Part shown: in pieces, positions 24,097 through 32,213 of the stretch
Position numbering within the stretch: the stretch's first letter is position 1
Layout: each line of letters begins with the position of its first letter
Source: Candidatus Binatus soli
GTDB taxonomy: Bacteria; Desulfobacterota; Binatia; Binatales; Binataceae
DNA length: 64,000 bases
Reading direction: 5' to 3'
Assembly: GCA_002479255.1 (NCBI GenBank)
Contig: DLMJ01000001.1
Coordinates: forward strand, 62,001-126,000
Program-made: the position numbers and the translations under genes
The notes under the pieces: generated by a model
Database searches by the model: none
What the model was told of the DNA's origin: nothing
What the model saw: the letters and a program-made list of their open reading frames with translations, nothing else

Positions 24097-24597
24097 ATGA
24101 GCGCCATCGACATCATCAAGCGCCGCCTCAAGGAACACCGTATCCCCGAGACTCCCGAAGAGGTCGGACAAAAGAAAAAGCGCCCGCGCGAAGTGGCGTT
24201 CATGGACGTGAACCTGTGCTTCCCGTGCGGCAAATGCCCCGAGTTCTGCCCGGTGCAATGCATCGAGCACCTGGCGCCCGGCTCGGTTCCGGGCCGCGGC
24301 GTGCAGCCGGTGCAGAACCGCTTTCAGGAATGCATCGGATGCTACATCTGCGTCGAAGTATGTGCGCTGCTCACGGACTACGACGCGGTCAGGATGTACG
24401 ACACCAACCTGGTCGAGGAAATGTTGGGCGTTAAGATCACGGACACGCCTGCGCCAGAGCCGATTCCCGCGCAGCCTTACGAGGAATATTTTTCAGAAGG
24501 CGGACAGCATCGGCATCTCGGGAAAGGATCGCGCATCCGCGAGAAGATGAACGCCGAGGAGCGCGCGATTTTCGCGCGCGAGCGCGTCCGCGGCTGA
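24097..24597 (+). CDS. Ferredoxin-type 2x[4Fe-4S] protein
   Basis: Soluble protein of 166 residues from the ATG at 24097 (a GTG 12 bases upstream is also possible). Two cluster motifs are complete: CFPCGKCPEFC at about 44-54 and CIGCYICVEVC at about 83-93. The C-terminal 70 residues (…PAPEPIPAQPYEEYF…) are an acidic, proline-containing tail not found in small ferredoxins, so it may be an electron-transfer subunit of a larger oxidoreductase. No partner gene adjoins it. A long hairpin lies just upstream. Confidence 0.85.
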   Translation: MSAIDIIKRRLKEHRIPETPEEVGQKKKRPREVAFMDVNLCFPCGKCPEFCPVQCIEHLAPGSVPGRGVQPVQNRFQECIGCYICVEVCALLTDYDAVRMYDTNLVEEMLGVKITDTPAPEPIPAQPYEEYFSEGGQHRHLGKGSRIREKMNAEERAIFARERVRG

Positions 24598-24641
24598 GCG
24601 ACCACTTAATTGTAGCCCTTAAAGAATGTGAACGCGGCGAC

Positions 24642-25094
24642 CTACTTGCGCGGGGCGCGCCAGACTTCGGGCTTCTGGCCGGTCGTCATCTCGGGCAGCG
24701 AGGTCAACTCGACGCGATCGGGCGTTATCAGCATCAGGCCGAAGTCCTTCGACTCGGGACCACCGGGCCAGAACTGCGCGAGATCGTAATCGAATATCTT
24801 GCCATTCCAGATTCGCTTTTTTTCAGCCAAATCCTCAACGAACTTAGCTTTGCCTGTGACCGTCAGATGAACCATCTCGGCGCCGATCTGGTAGAAGAGT
24901 TCAACCCGGGGGTTCCTGGCGATATGGCGGGCTTTCGCCGACGTGCGCCCCGTTGCGATCCACACACGATTGCCCTCGAAGGCGGGATGCACGACGCGGA
25001 CCTTGGGCTGGTTTCCGTCGGCGGTCGCGAGATACGCCCAGGTCGCCTTGGCGGCGGCTGCGTGGGCCTTGTCCCAAAATGTTGAATCGCTCAT
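24642..25094 (-). CDS. Pyridoxamine 5'-phosphate oxidase-like flavoprotein
   Basis: Split-barrel protein of 150 residues with the family pattern AYLATADGNQPKVRVVHP...NRVWIATG and the later NPRVELFYQIG. Members bind FMN, F420 or haem and act on diverse small molecules; the exact cofactor is not evident. Transcribed divergently from a TetR gene with about 100 bases between starts, a common arrangement for a regulator and its target. Confidence 0.85.
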   Translation of the reverse strand: MSDSTFWDKAHAAAAKATWAYLATADGNQPKVRVVHPAFEGNRVWIATGRTSAKARHIARNPRVELFYQIGAEMVHLTVTGKAKFVEDLAEKKRIWNGKIFDYDLAQFWPGGPESKDFGLMLITPDRVELTSLPEMTTGQKPEVWRAPRK

Positions 25095-25142
25095 CCAAAA
25101 AAATACCTCCGCAATCTTTTCCTAACACGGCCCGGCACGGGT

Positions 25143-25171
25143 TTGACACCGTGAACATCCCCAATTAGTTT
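25143..25171 (+). promoter_or_regulatory. Predicted promoter of the TetR gene at 25196
   Basis: TTGACA (25143-25148) and TAGTTT (25166-25171) are spaced 17 bases apart, 24 bases before the ATG; CGGAG provides the ribosome site. The -35 is perfect, the -10 weak, which suits a repressed or activator-helped promoter. Confidence 0.45.
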
Positions 25172-25195
25172 GAAAGTTGCGCACGGAGCAGCGCA

Positions 25196-25807
25196 ATGGA
25201 ACGCCACGCCCGACGCGCGCAGGTGCTGCGCCACGCCAAGCGCATCTTTGCCCGCAAGGGATATCACAGGACCAATGTCGCGGACATCATTGCCCGCGCC
25301 CGCATCGCACGCGGCACGTTCTACCTCTATTTCGAGAGCAAGAAGGACCTCTTCGAGGAATTGCTCGAGCAGGTCCTGGGCGAGCTGACGGATAGGATTC
25401 AGCGTATCCGGCCGGGACCGGGAGAGGCGGACCCCGTCGATCAATTGCGCGCGAACCTGACGCGGGTATTGCGCTACGTGCTGGCCGAGCGCGAACTCAC
25501 CGACATCCTGCTCAACCATTCGAGCGGCTTCGACCGCGAGATCGACGACAAGATCCGGGATTTCTATGACCGGATCGCGGCGCTGATCAAGCGGTCGCTC
25601 GATCTCGGAATCGAGATGAACCTGGTGCGCAACTCGGACACGCGCGCGGTCTCGTACGCAATCCTGGGCGGAATCAAGGAAGTGGTTGGGATGCTCTCGC
25701 GCAGCGACGAGCCCGACATCGCCGCGCTGGTCGAGGAAATACTCGGCTTCGGCCTGAGGGGAGTCGCGCGTCCCGAGTTATTTGAAGTTCGTGCGAGCGC
25801 GAGGTGA
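25196..25807 (+). CDS. TetR/AcrR family regulator
   Basis: Repressor of 203 residues. The N-terminal helix-turn-helix is clear: FARKGYHRTNVADIIARA then ARGTFYLYFESKKDLFEELLEQ (about 17-60). The C-terminal ligand domain has no recognisable specificity. Divergent from the flavoprotein gene at 24642, its most likely target besides itself. Confidence 0.92.
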   Translation: MERHARRAQVLRHAKRIFARKGYHRTNVADIIARARIARGTFYLYFESKKDLFEELLEQVLGELTDRIQRIRPGPGEADPVDQLRANLTRVLRYVLAERELTDILLNHSSGFDREIDDKIRDFYDRIAALIKRSLDLGIEMNLVRNSDTRAVSYAILGGIKEVVGMLSRSDEPDIAALVEEILGFGLRGVARPELFEVRASAR

Positions 25808-25918
25808 CCGCGAAAGCTCTTTTTTGATCTTGCGCCGGAAGAATTCGAACGCATCCTTCGCGAGCGCGAGTGAGCTGCGCCCTGACCCGCCCCGGTCGCC
25901 CAAGCGATCGCCGCGCAC

Positions 25919-26590
25919 TTACGGCCCGGTCGCGCTCCCCGGGGCGCAGACGGCCCAGGCCGTTACGTTGGTGCAGTTTCCAACAAAACACACCGCAGCG
26001 GTCACTTCAGGCACTGCCACGCTTACGTCCCACGCATTCCCCGTTTCGCTTGGAGCGGACTGAATAACTTGCAATGGTTGGGCAAGAACCGGCTGTACAG
26101 GAAGCAGCGGCCCCGCCGTCGATGATGGAACGGGCGGCACTGGCGATGGTGGCACTGGCGTCGGCGACGGCACCGGTAGCGGAGCCAGATTGAATCCACC
26201 GCCAAGGACAACGTCGCCGGTTGGACATTGCGCTTCCACCTGGACCGATCCGGCCTGGACTGATCCGGCGGCAAGCGGACATGGAGTTGTCAGGGCCACG
26301 TCGCATCCGCATGCGCAGACCTCTTGCGTTTGAGACACGATCTGCGTTTGTACCGAGTCAGACGAACCCGCCGGGTCCGCGCTGTTCCAACTAATCAGGG
26401 TCTCGTTCGCCCTGCACGGGCCGTCCGTCGGGATGAGCCGGATGGTTCCGGTCTTCTTGTTTTCGCACCCATAGTACACCGACTGCGCCTGAGCCGTCGT
26501 GGCGGCGGCGATGCTCGCTCCAAGTGAGAGCACGGCGGCAAAGAGCAGTTGGCGGAAAATTACCGTTGATGTCGATTTCGTGTGCCGCAT
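25919..26590 (-). CDS. Secreted cysteine- and proline-rich protein, unknown
   Basis: 223 residues with a Sec signal (LLFAAVLSLGASIAAATTAQA, cleavage near residue 36). The mature N-terminus YYGCENKKTGTIRLI...CRANETLISWN is a short Cys-paired module I have seen in secreted proteins of several environmental bacteria, often with collagen-like or low-complexity parts. It is followed by a Cys cluster (CACGC), a Pro/Ser/Val-rich linker (about 140-180) and a last Cys-containing segment. Function unknown; extracellular or surface location is inferred. Confidence 0.7.
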   Translation of the reverse strand: MRHTKSTSTVIFRQLLFAAVLSLGASIAAATTAQAQSVYYGCENKKTGTIRLIPTDGPCRANETLISWNSADPAGSSDSVQTQIVSQTQEVCACGCDVALTTPCPLAAGSVQAGSVQVEAQCPTGDVVLGGGFNLAPLPVPSPTPVPPSPVPPVPSSTAGPLLPVQPVLAQPLQVIQSAPSETGNAWDVSVAVPEVTAAVCFVGNCTNVTAWAVCAPGSATGP

Positions 26591-26799
26591 ACGCCACCTC
26601 GCGTCATCGGAAAATTGCGGGCAACTTGCAGGCGCTTGGGAATCCCTATAACTCTCCTAATCCGGAATTTCCATTTTGAATCCTGATTCGGACTAGCACC
26701 AACGCCAGGCGGCTTGCAAACGCGAAGTTCGAGCCCGGTTTTGTGCCGCCCGCGTTAAGGTGACGCTGGAATACTTACCCGCCGGATGGTTACATTTGA

Positions 26800-27339
26800 A
26801 TGATGGTTGACTTGTTCAGCATTCGCCACGACCGTAGCCCGCGGCCAACTCGCGGCGACCGCCGGCCGTCGGTCAGCGTAATCTCGGATGAATTGTTGGT
26901 CGGCGAATATCCCAGTCAGGCTGATATCGGCTGGTTGAAGGATACCTACGGGATTACCGCGGTTCACAATCTCCAGGACGACGACGATCTGCGCCTAAAT
27001 GGCTTGGACGACGGACGACTGAGCGCGGAGTACACAGCGCATGGGATCGACTATGTGCGCACGCCCATCCAGGATGGCAGCGCAGACGCGATGGCCGAGC
27101 GGCTCGAAGCTGCGCTCCACGATCTTCGCGATCTGGTCGGTTCTGGTTCCCGCGTCTATCTCCATTGCAACGCCGGGATGAACCGCGCACCCACCCTTGC
27201 GATTGCGTTCCTGCGTGCTTATCGGCAAATGTCACTCGAAGAGGCGATGATGCTCGTCAAAAAACAGCGCGCATGCGGACCGTTCATGACGGTCCTCGAA
27301 GAGTACTTCGGGCCGCGCGATTACAAGCCGGAAAAATGA
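26800..27339 (+). CDS. Dual-specificity phosphatase
   Basis: Cysteine phosphatase of 179 residues with the P-loop HCNAGMNR (C123, R129) and a candidate general acid D92 (IQDGSAD). The DSP core SDELLVGEYPSQADIGWLK begins near residue 29. It is followed after one base by the phosphatidylcholine synthase gene and belongs to that operon. DSP-fold enzymes of the PTPMT1 type dephosphorylate phosphatidylglycerophosphate, so a lipid substrate is a reasonable idea here; protein or glucan substrates are not excluded. Confidence 0.85.
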   Translation: MMVDLFSIRHDRSPRPTRGDRRPSVSVISDELLVGEYPSQADIGWLKDTYGITAVHNLQDDDDLRLNGLDDGRLSAEYTAHGIDYVRTPIQDGSADAMAERLEAALHDLRDLVGSGSRVYLHCNAGMNRAPTLAIAFLRAYRQMSLEEAMMLVKKQRACGPFMTVLEEYFGPRDYKPEK

Positions 27340-27340
27340 C

Positions 27341-28117
27341 TTGAGCTCATCAGGCGCAGCCGGAAGTTTGCCGCGGCCGATCCCGAGGCAGAAATTTCTC
27401 ACGGCCTGCGCGTGGGGCGTGCATTTATACACCGCTTTGGGCGCGGCGCTCGGCCTGCTCGCGATCTACTTCGCCTCGCAACGCGACTTCCGCGCGTCGT
27501 TCCTCGCAATGGGCGCGGCGACGATTATCGATTCCAGCGACGGTCCCCTCGCCCGCTGGCTGATGGTCAAGACTCGCGTGCCGACTTTCGACGGCGCGCT
27601 GCTCGACAACATCGTGGACTACCTCACCTACACCGTAGCGCCGGTGTTTCTGATGCTGGAGGCCGGGATCATACCGGGTTCGCGATGGGGTTTGGGGCTG
27701 GCGTGTCTCGTCATGCTCGCAAGCGTTTACGGATTCTGCCGGACGCAAGCCAAAACGGAAGACAATTACTTCCTCGGCTTCCCGAACTATTGGAACCTGG
27801 TCGCGTTTTATCTTTTCTGTCTCGGCGCCGGCACCGCCTTCAACGTTGCCGTACTGCTGCTCCTCGCCGTGATGGTGTTCATGCCGCTCAAGTTCATTTA
27901 TCCAAATCGAACCGTTCCGCTCCGCCCGGTCACGCTCACGCTTGGAATAATCTGGGCGTTTGTGACGGTCGCGGCGGTTCTGATGTTGCCGGCTGTGAAT
28001 CCCATTATGTTGTGGGCCGGGCTGAGTTTCATCGCTTACTACCTCATTGCGTCGTTCGCGCTTCAGGCGCGCGCCGCGCTCAAGTCCAATCGCAGCCGCG
28101 TCGATCTGAATGGCTGA
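27341..28117 (+). CDS. pcs: CDP-alcohol phosphatidyltransferase, probably phosphatidylcholine synthase
   Basis: Membrane enzyme of 258 residues with about eight hydrophobic segments. The active-site motif DGPLAR, then 12 residues, then G-x3-D-x3-D (in DGALLDNIVDY) has the longer spacing that I associate with Pcs, which joins CDP-diacylglycerol and choline to make phosphatidylcholine; most CDP-alcohol transferases have eight residues there. NYFLGFPNYWNL in the middle is also Pcs-like. Start is TTG one base after the phosphatase stop, so translation is coupled. It overlaps the next gene by 8 bases. Confidence 0.82.
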   Translation: MSSSGAAGSLPRPIPRQKFLTACAWGVHLYTALGAALGLLAIYFASQRDFRASFLAMGAATIIDSSDGPLARWLMVKTRVPTFDGALLDNIVDYLTYTVAPVFLMLEAGIIPGSRWGLGLACLVMLASVYGFCRTQAKTEDNYFLGFPNYWNLVAFYLFCLGAGTAFNVAVLLLLAVMVFMPLKFIYPNRTVPLRPVTLTLGIIWAFVTVAAVLMLPAVNPIMLWAGLSFIAYYLIASFALQARAALKSNRSRVDLNG

Positions 28118-29909
28118 ATCCGGGCTTCATAGCGCAACCGCCGCCTCCGAGTCATGGCTCGAGGTGATCGATTCCGATTCTCCCGTGCTCCTGATTACGC
28201 CGCACGGCGGCCGCGCCGAGCCACGCACGCGCTCGCTGTCCAATCCCAAGGTCAACGACCTTCATACCGCCGACATCACGCGCGGACTTGCGGCGCGACT
28301 TGGCGCGTCGGCGCTGATCAACGTCGCGATGGATCGCAACCGGCTCGACTGCAACCGTCTCTCGCAAATAATCGAACGCGCGCCGTGGCTGCTCGAAATG
28401 ATCGCGGATCGGGTCGGCGCAATCGTCGCGCGTCATGGCCGCGTCACGGTGCTGCTCATCCACGGATGGAACATTATCGAGCCGCGCCTCGATTTCGGAC
28501 TCGGACTGCGGAATTCAGGCGGCGAACTGCGGCCGCCCGGTTCCGCTTGCGTCTCGGCCAGCGACGATTTCATCAACGGCCCTCTCGCCGGACTCGCCGA
28601 CCGCCTGCATCATCATGGAATCAAGCCGACCTATGGCATGCGTTACCCGGGCGGCGGCCTCCAGAACCTGTTGCAGGCATTCACCGCGCGTCATCGCCAA
28701 AGTTCGAACGCGCCGCTCAGATCGATTTCCGAAACTGCCATGAACGGTGTCGTCGATGCGGCCCAACTCGAACTGTCTGTCTCGATCAGGATGCCCGGCG
28801 AGTTGCGCGCCCGATGCGAAGACGCCATCGCCCAAGTCTTCTCGGCAAACGGCGCTGATTGGCACGCCCCGCGCGCACCTCTCGTTGTAAATCGCGCGCC
28901 GCGCCCCCCGGTCGCCAGATCCGAAATCGGCGCGGCCGCCACGGTTGCGGCGTCCGGACGCGTCGGGATCGAATTCTACGACCCGGCGGCGCGTATCGGC
29001 GCGATGGCGAGCTTCGACGTCGGCGGCGCCGCCGTGGGCGCGCGAATCATGATGCTGTTCGATCGCCATCGCGCGGCATTATTTACCGCCGAAGGCCGGC
29101 CGACACGTTCCAGCAGCGCCGTCACTCACGGTCCGCTCTCGCTCGGGCGCGAGGGCGAATCGATCGTGCTCGCGTTCCGCGGACCCGCCGTGATCGTGCC
29201 CGACGCTACCGCGTATCTGAGCATCGAACGCGCGCTGGCCTCGGGGCGGCTGGACGGCGACACCGAAGTTAACGCGCGTTTCGAAATCGATCATGCCGGC
29301 GGTGAGTTCGACTTCGATCGGATTCTGTCCGCGCCCGGCGCCGCGCAGGACCGCGCGTCGTCGAGCGCCTCATTCGGGCGAATTGCGGGACAGGTTTGCA
29401 TCGACGGCGCCGCACGGACCGTGAACGGGTTTGCGCGCGCAGGAATGTCGTTCACCGGACTGGGGCCGGATAAATTCACCGCGCGCCGGATGATTTGGGC
29501 GTGTTTCGAAGATAAGGAGGCGCCGCGTGCGCTCGAAGCCCGCTCGATCGCGGCAGGCGACGGGCCGCCAGGCCGCAGCGCCAGGATTCTCGGCGCGGGC
29601 GGATGGTCGCCGTGCGAGCTACGCGATCTCACGATAGAGACGCCGTCGGTCGAGCAACCGCCGCATCGTATTTTCGCATCGTTAACGCGCCCGGATGGGT
29701 CGTCATGCGAAGTCGAGGGCAGCGTCGAATGCTTTATTCCGCTGTCGCGCCCCGGGCCCGGGAATTCGCGCATCTACACATCGCTCGGGTTCGCGAGGTT
29801 TCGCAGCGGCGCCCATCGCGGGGCCGGGATGTTTGAATATTCGCGCGTCGCCGGCTCGGTGCTGACCGACGACGACGAGAGCAACGAATACGATTCCGAT
29901 ACTGATTGA
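28110..29909 (+). CDS. N-formylglutamate amidohydrolase-like domain fused to an unknown beta-rich domain
   Basis: 599 residues with two parts. Residues about 20-250 resemble N-formylglutamate amidohydrolases: ITPHGG at 29-34, DLHTADITRGLAARL, and NRLDCNR in the position of the family N-R motif. Residues about 280-590 form a separate domain (GRVGIEFYDPAARIG..., FGRIAGQVCIDGAARTVNGFA, FTARRMIWACFED) that recalls the lipocalin-like carotenoid-hydratase/DUF7064 type of fold; this second match is weak. I know of no described protein with this pair of domains. It overlaps the phosphatidylcholine synthase gene by 8 bases, so a role in lipid or choline-related chemistry is possible but unproven. Acidic tail DDDESNEYDSDTD. 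Confidence 0.7.
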   Translation: MAESGLHSATAASESWLEVIDSDSPVLLITPHGGRAEPRTRSLSNPKVNDLHTADITRGLAARLGASALINVAMDRNRLDCNRLSQIIERAPWLLEMIADRVGAIVARHGRVTVLLIHGWNIIEPRLDFGLGLRNSGGELRPPGSACVSASDDFINGPLAGLADRLHHHGIKPTYGMRYPGGGLQNLLQAFTARHRQSSNAPLRSISETAMNGVVDAAQLELSVSIRMPGELRARCEDAIAQVFSANGADWHAPRAPLVVNRAPRPPVARSEIGAAATVAASGRVGIEFYDPAARIGAMASFDVGGAAVGARIMMLFDRHRAALFTAEGRPTRSSSAVTHGPLSLGREGESIVLAFRGPAVIVPDATAYLSIERALASGRLDGDTEVNARFEIDHAGGEFDFDRILSAPGAAQDRASSSASFGRIAGQVCIDGAARTVNGFARAGMSFTGLGPDKFTARRMIWACFEDKEAPRALEARSIAAGDGPPGRSARILGAGGWSPCELRDLTIETPSVEQPPHRIFASLTRPDGSSCEVEGSVECFIPLSRPGPGNSRIYTSLGFARFRSGAHRGAGMFEYSRVAGSVLTDDDESNEYDSDTD

Positions 29910-29935
29910 GGTCGGCTTAGAAGGAGGAAAGGAGA

Positions 29936-30625
29936 ATGCACGAAATCGGACTGTTCGAGGCGATGTACTCGGCGCGGGCGATTCGACGCTTCAAGCCCGA
30001 CCCCGTTCCCGAAGAAGTAATCACAAAAGTTCTCGACGCGGCGATTCGTGCGCCGTCGGCAGGCAATTCGCAAAACTGGGCGTTTCTCGTCGTGCGCGAT
30101 CAGGAACAGCGCGGAAAGTTGGCCGAAATCTACAGAAAAGCATCTGACGCGGTCGGCTCCTTCTACGCCGCGCGCGGCCGTCCCGCCCATATGACCGACG
30201 AGCAGTTTCGTCGATTCGTATCGTCCGGAATGTATCTCTGGGATCATATAGGCGAAGCCCCCGTGCTGCTGGTGGCTTGCCTGAAGCAGGAGCCGCTGCC
30301 GCCTCCTGATGCCCTGCCGGCCGCAGCGGTCACTGCATTCTATGCTGCGATGCCGCATCTTGCGCGGATCAGCGGCGCAAGCATTTATCCGGCCGTGCAG
30401 AACATAATCCTCGCGTGTCGCGCGCTCGGGCTGGGCACCGTCATGACGACCAATCACATTCTCTATGAGCACGAAGTAAAAGAGGTCTTAGGCCTGCCGA
30501 CTGATGTTGAGACCTACACGCTCATGCCCATCGGGTATCCGCACAACAAGTTCGGACCGGTGAGCCGCCGCCCCGTGAGCGAGGTCGCGTACGCTGATCG
30601 ATGGGGCAATTCGTGGCGGGGATAA
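29936..30625 (+). CDS. Nitroreductase family protein
   Basis: FMN-dependent oxidoreductase of 229 residues. SARAIRRFKPDPVPEEVI with the conserved basic pair near the N-terminus and RAPSAGNSQNWAFLVV (about 39-54) are the FMN-binding hallmarks; AVQNIILACRALGLGTVM closes the fold. AAGGAGGAAAGG precedes the ATG. It follows the lipid operon by 26 bases and may be co-transcribed. Confidence 0.9.
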   Translation: MHEIGLFEAMYSARAIRRFKPDPVPEEVITKVLDAAIRAPSAGNSQNWAFLVVRDQEQRGKLAEIYRKASDAVGSFYAARGRPAHMTDEQFRRFVSSGMYLWDHIGEAPVLLVACLKQEPLPPPDALPAAAVTAFYAAMPHLARISGASIYPAVQNIILACRALGLGTVMTTNHILYEHEVKEVLGLPTDVETYTLMPIGYPHNKFGPVSRRPVSEVAYADRWGNSWRG

Positions 30626-30778
30626 GGCTGGCTTTACAAGTCATCGCACGCCCCTTCAAAGCCTAGTTTCAGCCGCAGGTTGAGCCCCATCGCCGCATCG
30701 TAACGCCGCGAAGCGTCGAGGACCGGCGAGCGGCGCCGGTCGCCCCATTCTCTTATGTCCCCACTGAGTTAGGGTTAC

Positions 30779-30807
30779 TTGACAATTAGGGTATCACTAA
30801 TTATATT
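30779..30807 (+). promoter_or_regulatory. Near-consensus sigma-70 promoter with palindrome, TetR gene
   Basis: TTGACA (30779-30784), 17-base spacer, TATATT (30802-30807). Transcription would begin about 30813-30815, only a few bases before the ATG at 30818, so the message would be nearly leaderless. The spacer is itself an inverted repeat with ATTAG/CTAAT arms, a plausible operator for autorepression. Confidence 0.65.
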
Positions 30808-30817
30808 GTTACTTGAG

Positions 30818-31492
30818 ATGGGCCTGAGGGAAGAAAAGAAGGCGCGCCAGCGGCGCGAGATTATGGACCAGGCGGTCGCGCTGTTCCGCAAGCGCGGCTA
30901 CGATCAGACGCGCGTACAGGACATCATCGCGCGGCTTCGCATCAGCGAGGCCACGTTCTTCAACTACTTTCCCACCAAGGACGCGATCCTGCAGGAGTTC
31001 GCGCTGGACCAGGTCGAGCAATTCATCGCATTGCTCAAGCACGAGATGGGCGTGCGCGGCCGAAGCGTACCCGACCGCCTGCGCGAGCTGATGCGCGTGA
31101 TTGCGCAGGTCGGGTCCCAGGATCGCAAGTTCATGGCGGTGGTGACCACGCGTTCCAATCTCTTCAGCGCCACCGGAGAGATCCGGAACAGGGAGTTCAA
31201 GATGTACGAGCTGCTCGCCGAGCTGTTTGCCGAGGGACAGGCGCGCGGCGAGATTCGCGACGACGTCGAGCCGATGCAATTGGCTGAGATTCTGACCGGG
31301 ATTTATACCTTGACCGGCAACAACTGGCTGATTGGCTGGTGGAACGGCTCAAGCGAAATGCTCGAGCAGCGCCTGCTCCGGGCGCTCGATGTTTTTCTGG
31401 CTGGCAGTGGCGCGCGCAGTCTAATCCCGGAACCACCGCGCCGGCCGCATCAGGCTTCCCGTCGCCGGGCAGGCCGGCGGCGCAAAACCTGA
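30818..31492 (+). CDS. TetR/AcrR family regulator
   Basis: Regulator of 224 residues from the ATG at 30818; an open frame starts 39 bases earlier but inside the promoter. Helix-turn-helix: ALFRKRGYDQTRVQDIIARL followed by SEATFFNYFPTKDAILQEF (about 19-58). The C-terminus ends in a basic Arg-rich tail (RRRAGRRRKT). No ribosome site is visible, consistent with a leaderless message. The next gene, a membrane methyltransferase, starts 30 bases later and may be its target. Confidence 0.9.
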   Translation: MGLREEKKARQRREIMDQAVALFRKRGYDQTRVQDIIARLRISEATFFNYFPTKDAILQEFALDQVEQFIALLKHEMGVRGRSVPDRLRELMRVIAQVGSQDRKFMAVVTTRSNLFSATGEIRNREFKMYELLAELFAEGQARGEIRDDVEPMQLAEILTGIYTLTGNNWLIGWWNGSSEMLEQRLLRALDVFLAGSGARSLIPEPPRRPHQASRRRAGRRRKT

Positions 31493-31522
31493 GAGCGCGC
31501 GTACGCAGAGGAGGAAAGCGCC

Positions 31523-32182
31523 ATGGCAGTTGAGATCTACAAGCTCGCTATTCTGATCGTCGCCAGCGTCTCGTTCGCCCGTTTCGGCGCGATCATCGTT
31601 GGAATCCTGCGCGCCTTCCGCAACTACAGACGCGCCTCGGCCACACACTGGGGACTGGTGGAGTTAATGACCTGGCCCGAGATGTTTGTGCTGATGGGCG
31701 TCACGCTTTACCTGTTTGTCAACCGCACGACCCCCTCTAATGTCGCCGGCCTCACTTTGCTCGCCGCCCTCGTTGGTGTGGCGCTGGCTCTTGTCGCCGT
31801 GGTCGTGTCGGCCTGGGCCTTTGTTTCTCTGCCGACCGTCAGCACCGGTCACTACGTGCTCAACGCGCAGCCGGTGGTACAAAAGGGACCCTATCGATGG
31901 GTCCGCCATCCGATATACCTGGGCGTATTTCTGATCTGGCTCGCTCTCGCGTTGGCTTTCGGCAGCGTCTTCACATTTCTGCTTGCCGCGTTGTACGTGT
32001 TTCCGGCCTACATTCTCTATATGCGTTCCGAGGAACAGATGATGGCCGCTTCGTACGGTGCGGAATATACGAGCTACTGCCGAAAAACGGGGATGCTATT
32101 CCCGCGGCTGCGTCGGGGCGCGGCGAGGAATTTTCCCGTTAATAATCCTCTGCGTGGCGGGAAAGCGGGGCGACTGGGCTGA
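31523..32182 (+). CDS. Isoprenylcysteine carboxyl methyltransferase-family membrane protein
   Basis: 219 residues with five to six membrane helices and the ICMT signature GPYRWVRHPIYLG (about 116-128), then the SEEQMMAASYGAEYTSY helix with the conserved E and Y that bind S-adenosylmethionine in the family. Bacterial members methylate isoprenoid or other lipid carboxylates or related groups; substrate unknown. GGAGGAAAG precedes the ATG. Likely in one transcript with the TetR gene. Confidence 0.85.
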   Translation: MAVEIYKLAILIVASVSFARFGAIIVGILRAFRNYRRASATHWGLVELMTWPEMFVLMGVTLYLFVNRTTPSNVAGLTLLAALVGVALALVAVVVSAWAFVSLPTVSTGHYVLNAQPVVQKGPYRWVRHPIYLGVFLIWLALALAFGSVFTFLLAALYVFPAYILYMRSEEQMMAASYGAEYTSYCRKTGMLFPRLRRGAARNFPVNNPLRGGKAGRLG

Positions 32183-32213
32183 ATGCGATTTCGATACTGA
32201 TTGAGGCGCGGCG

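Noticed and set aside
30634..30770. Minus-strand open frame ending ...LKLGFEGACDDL before the TetR promoter
   Set aside because: Looks slightly protein-like but has no start codon or family; possibly a gene remnant, not supportable.
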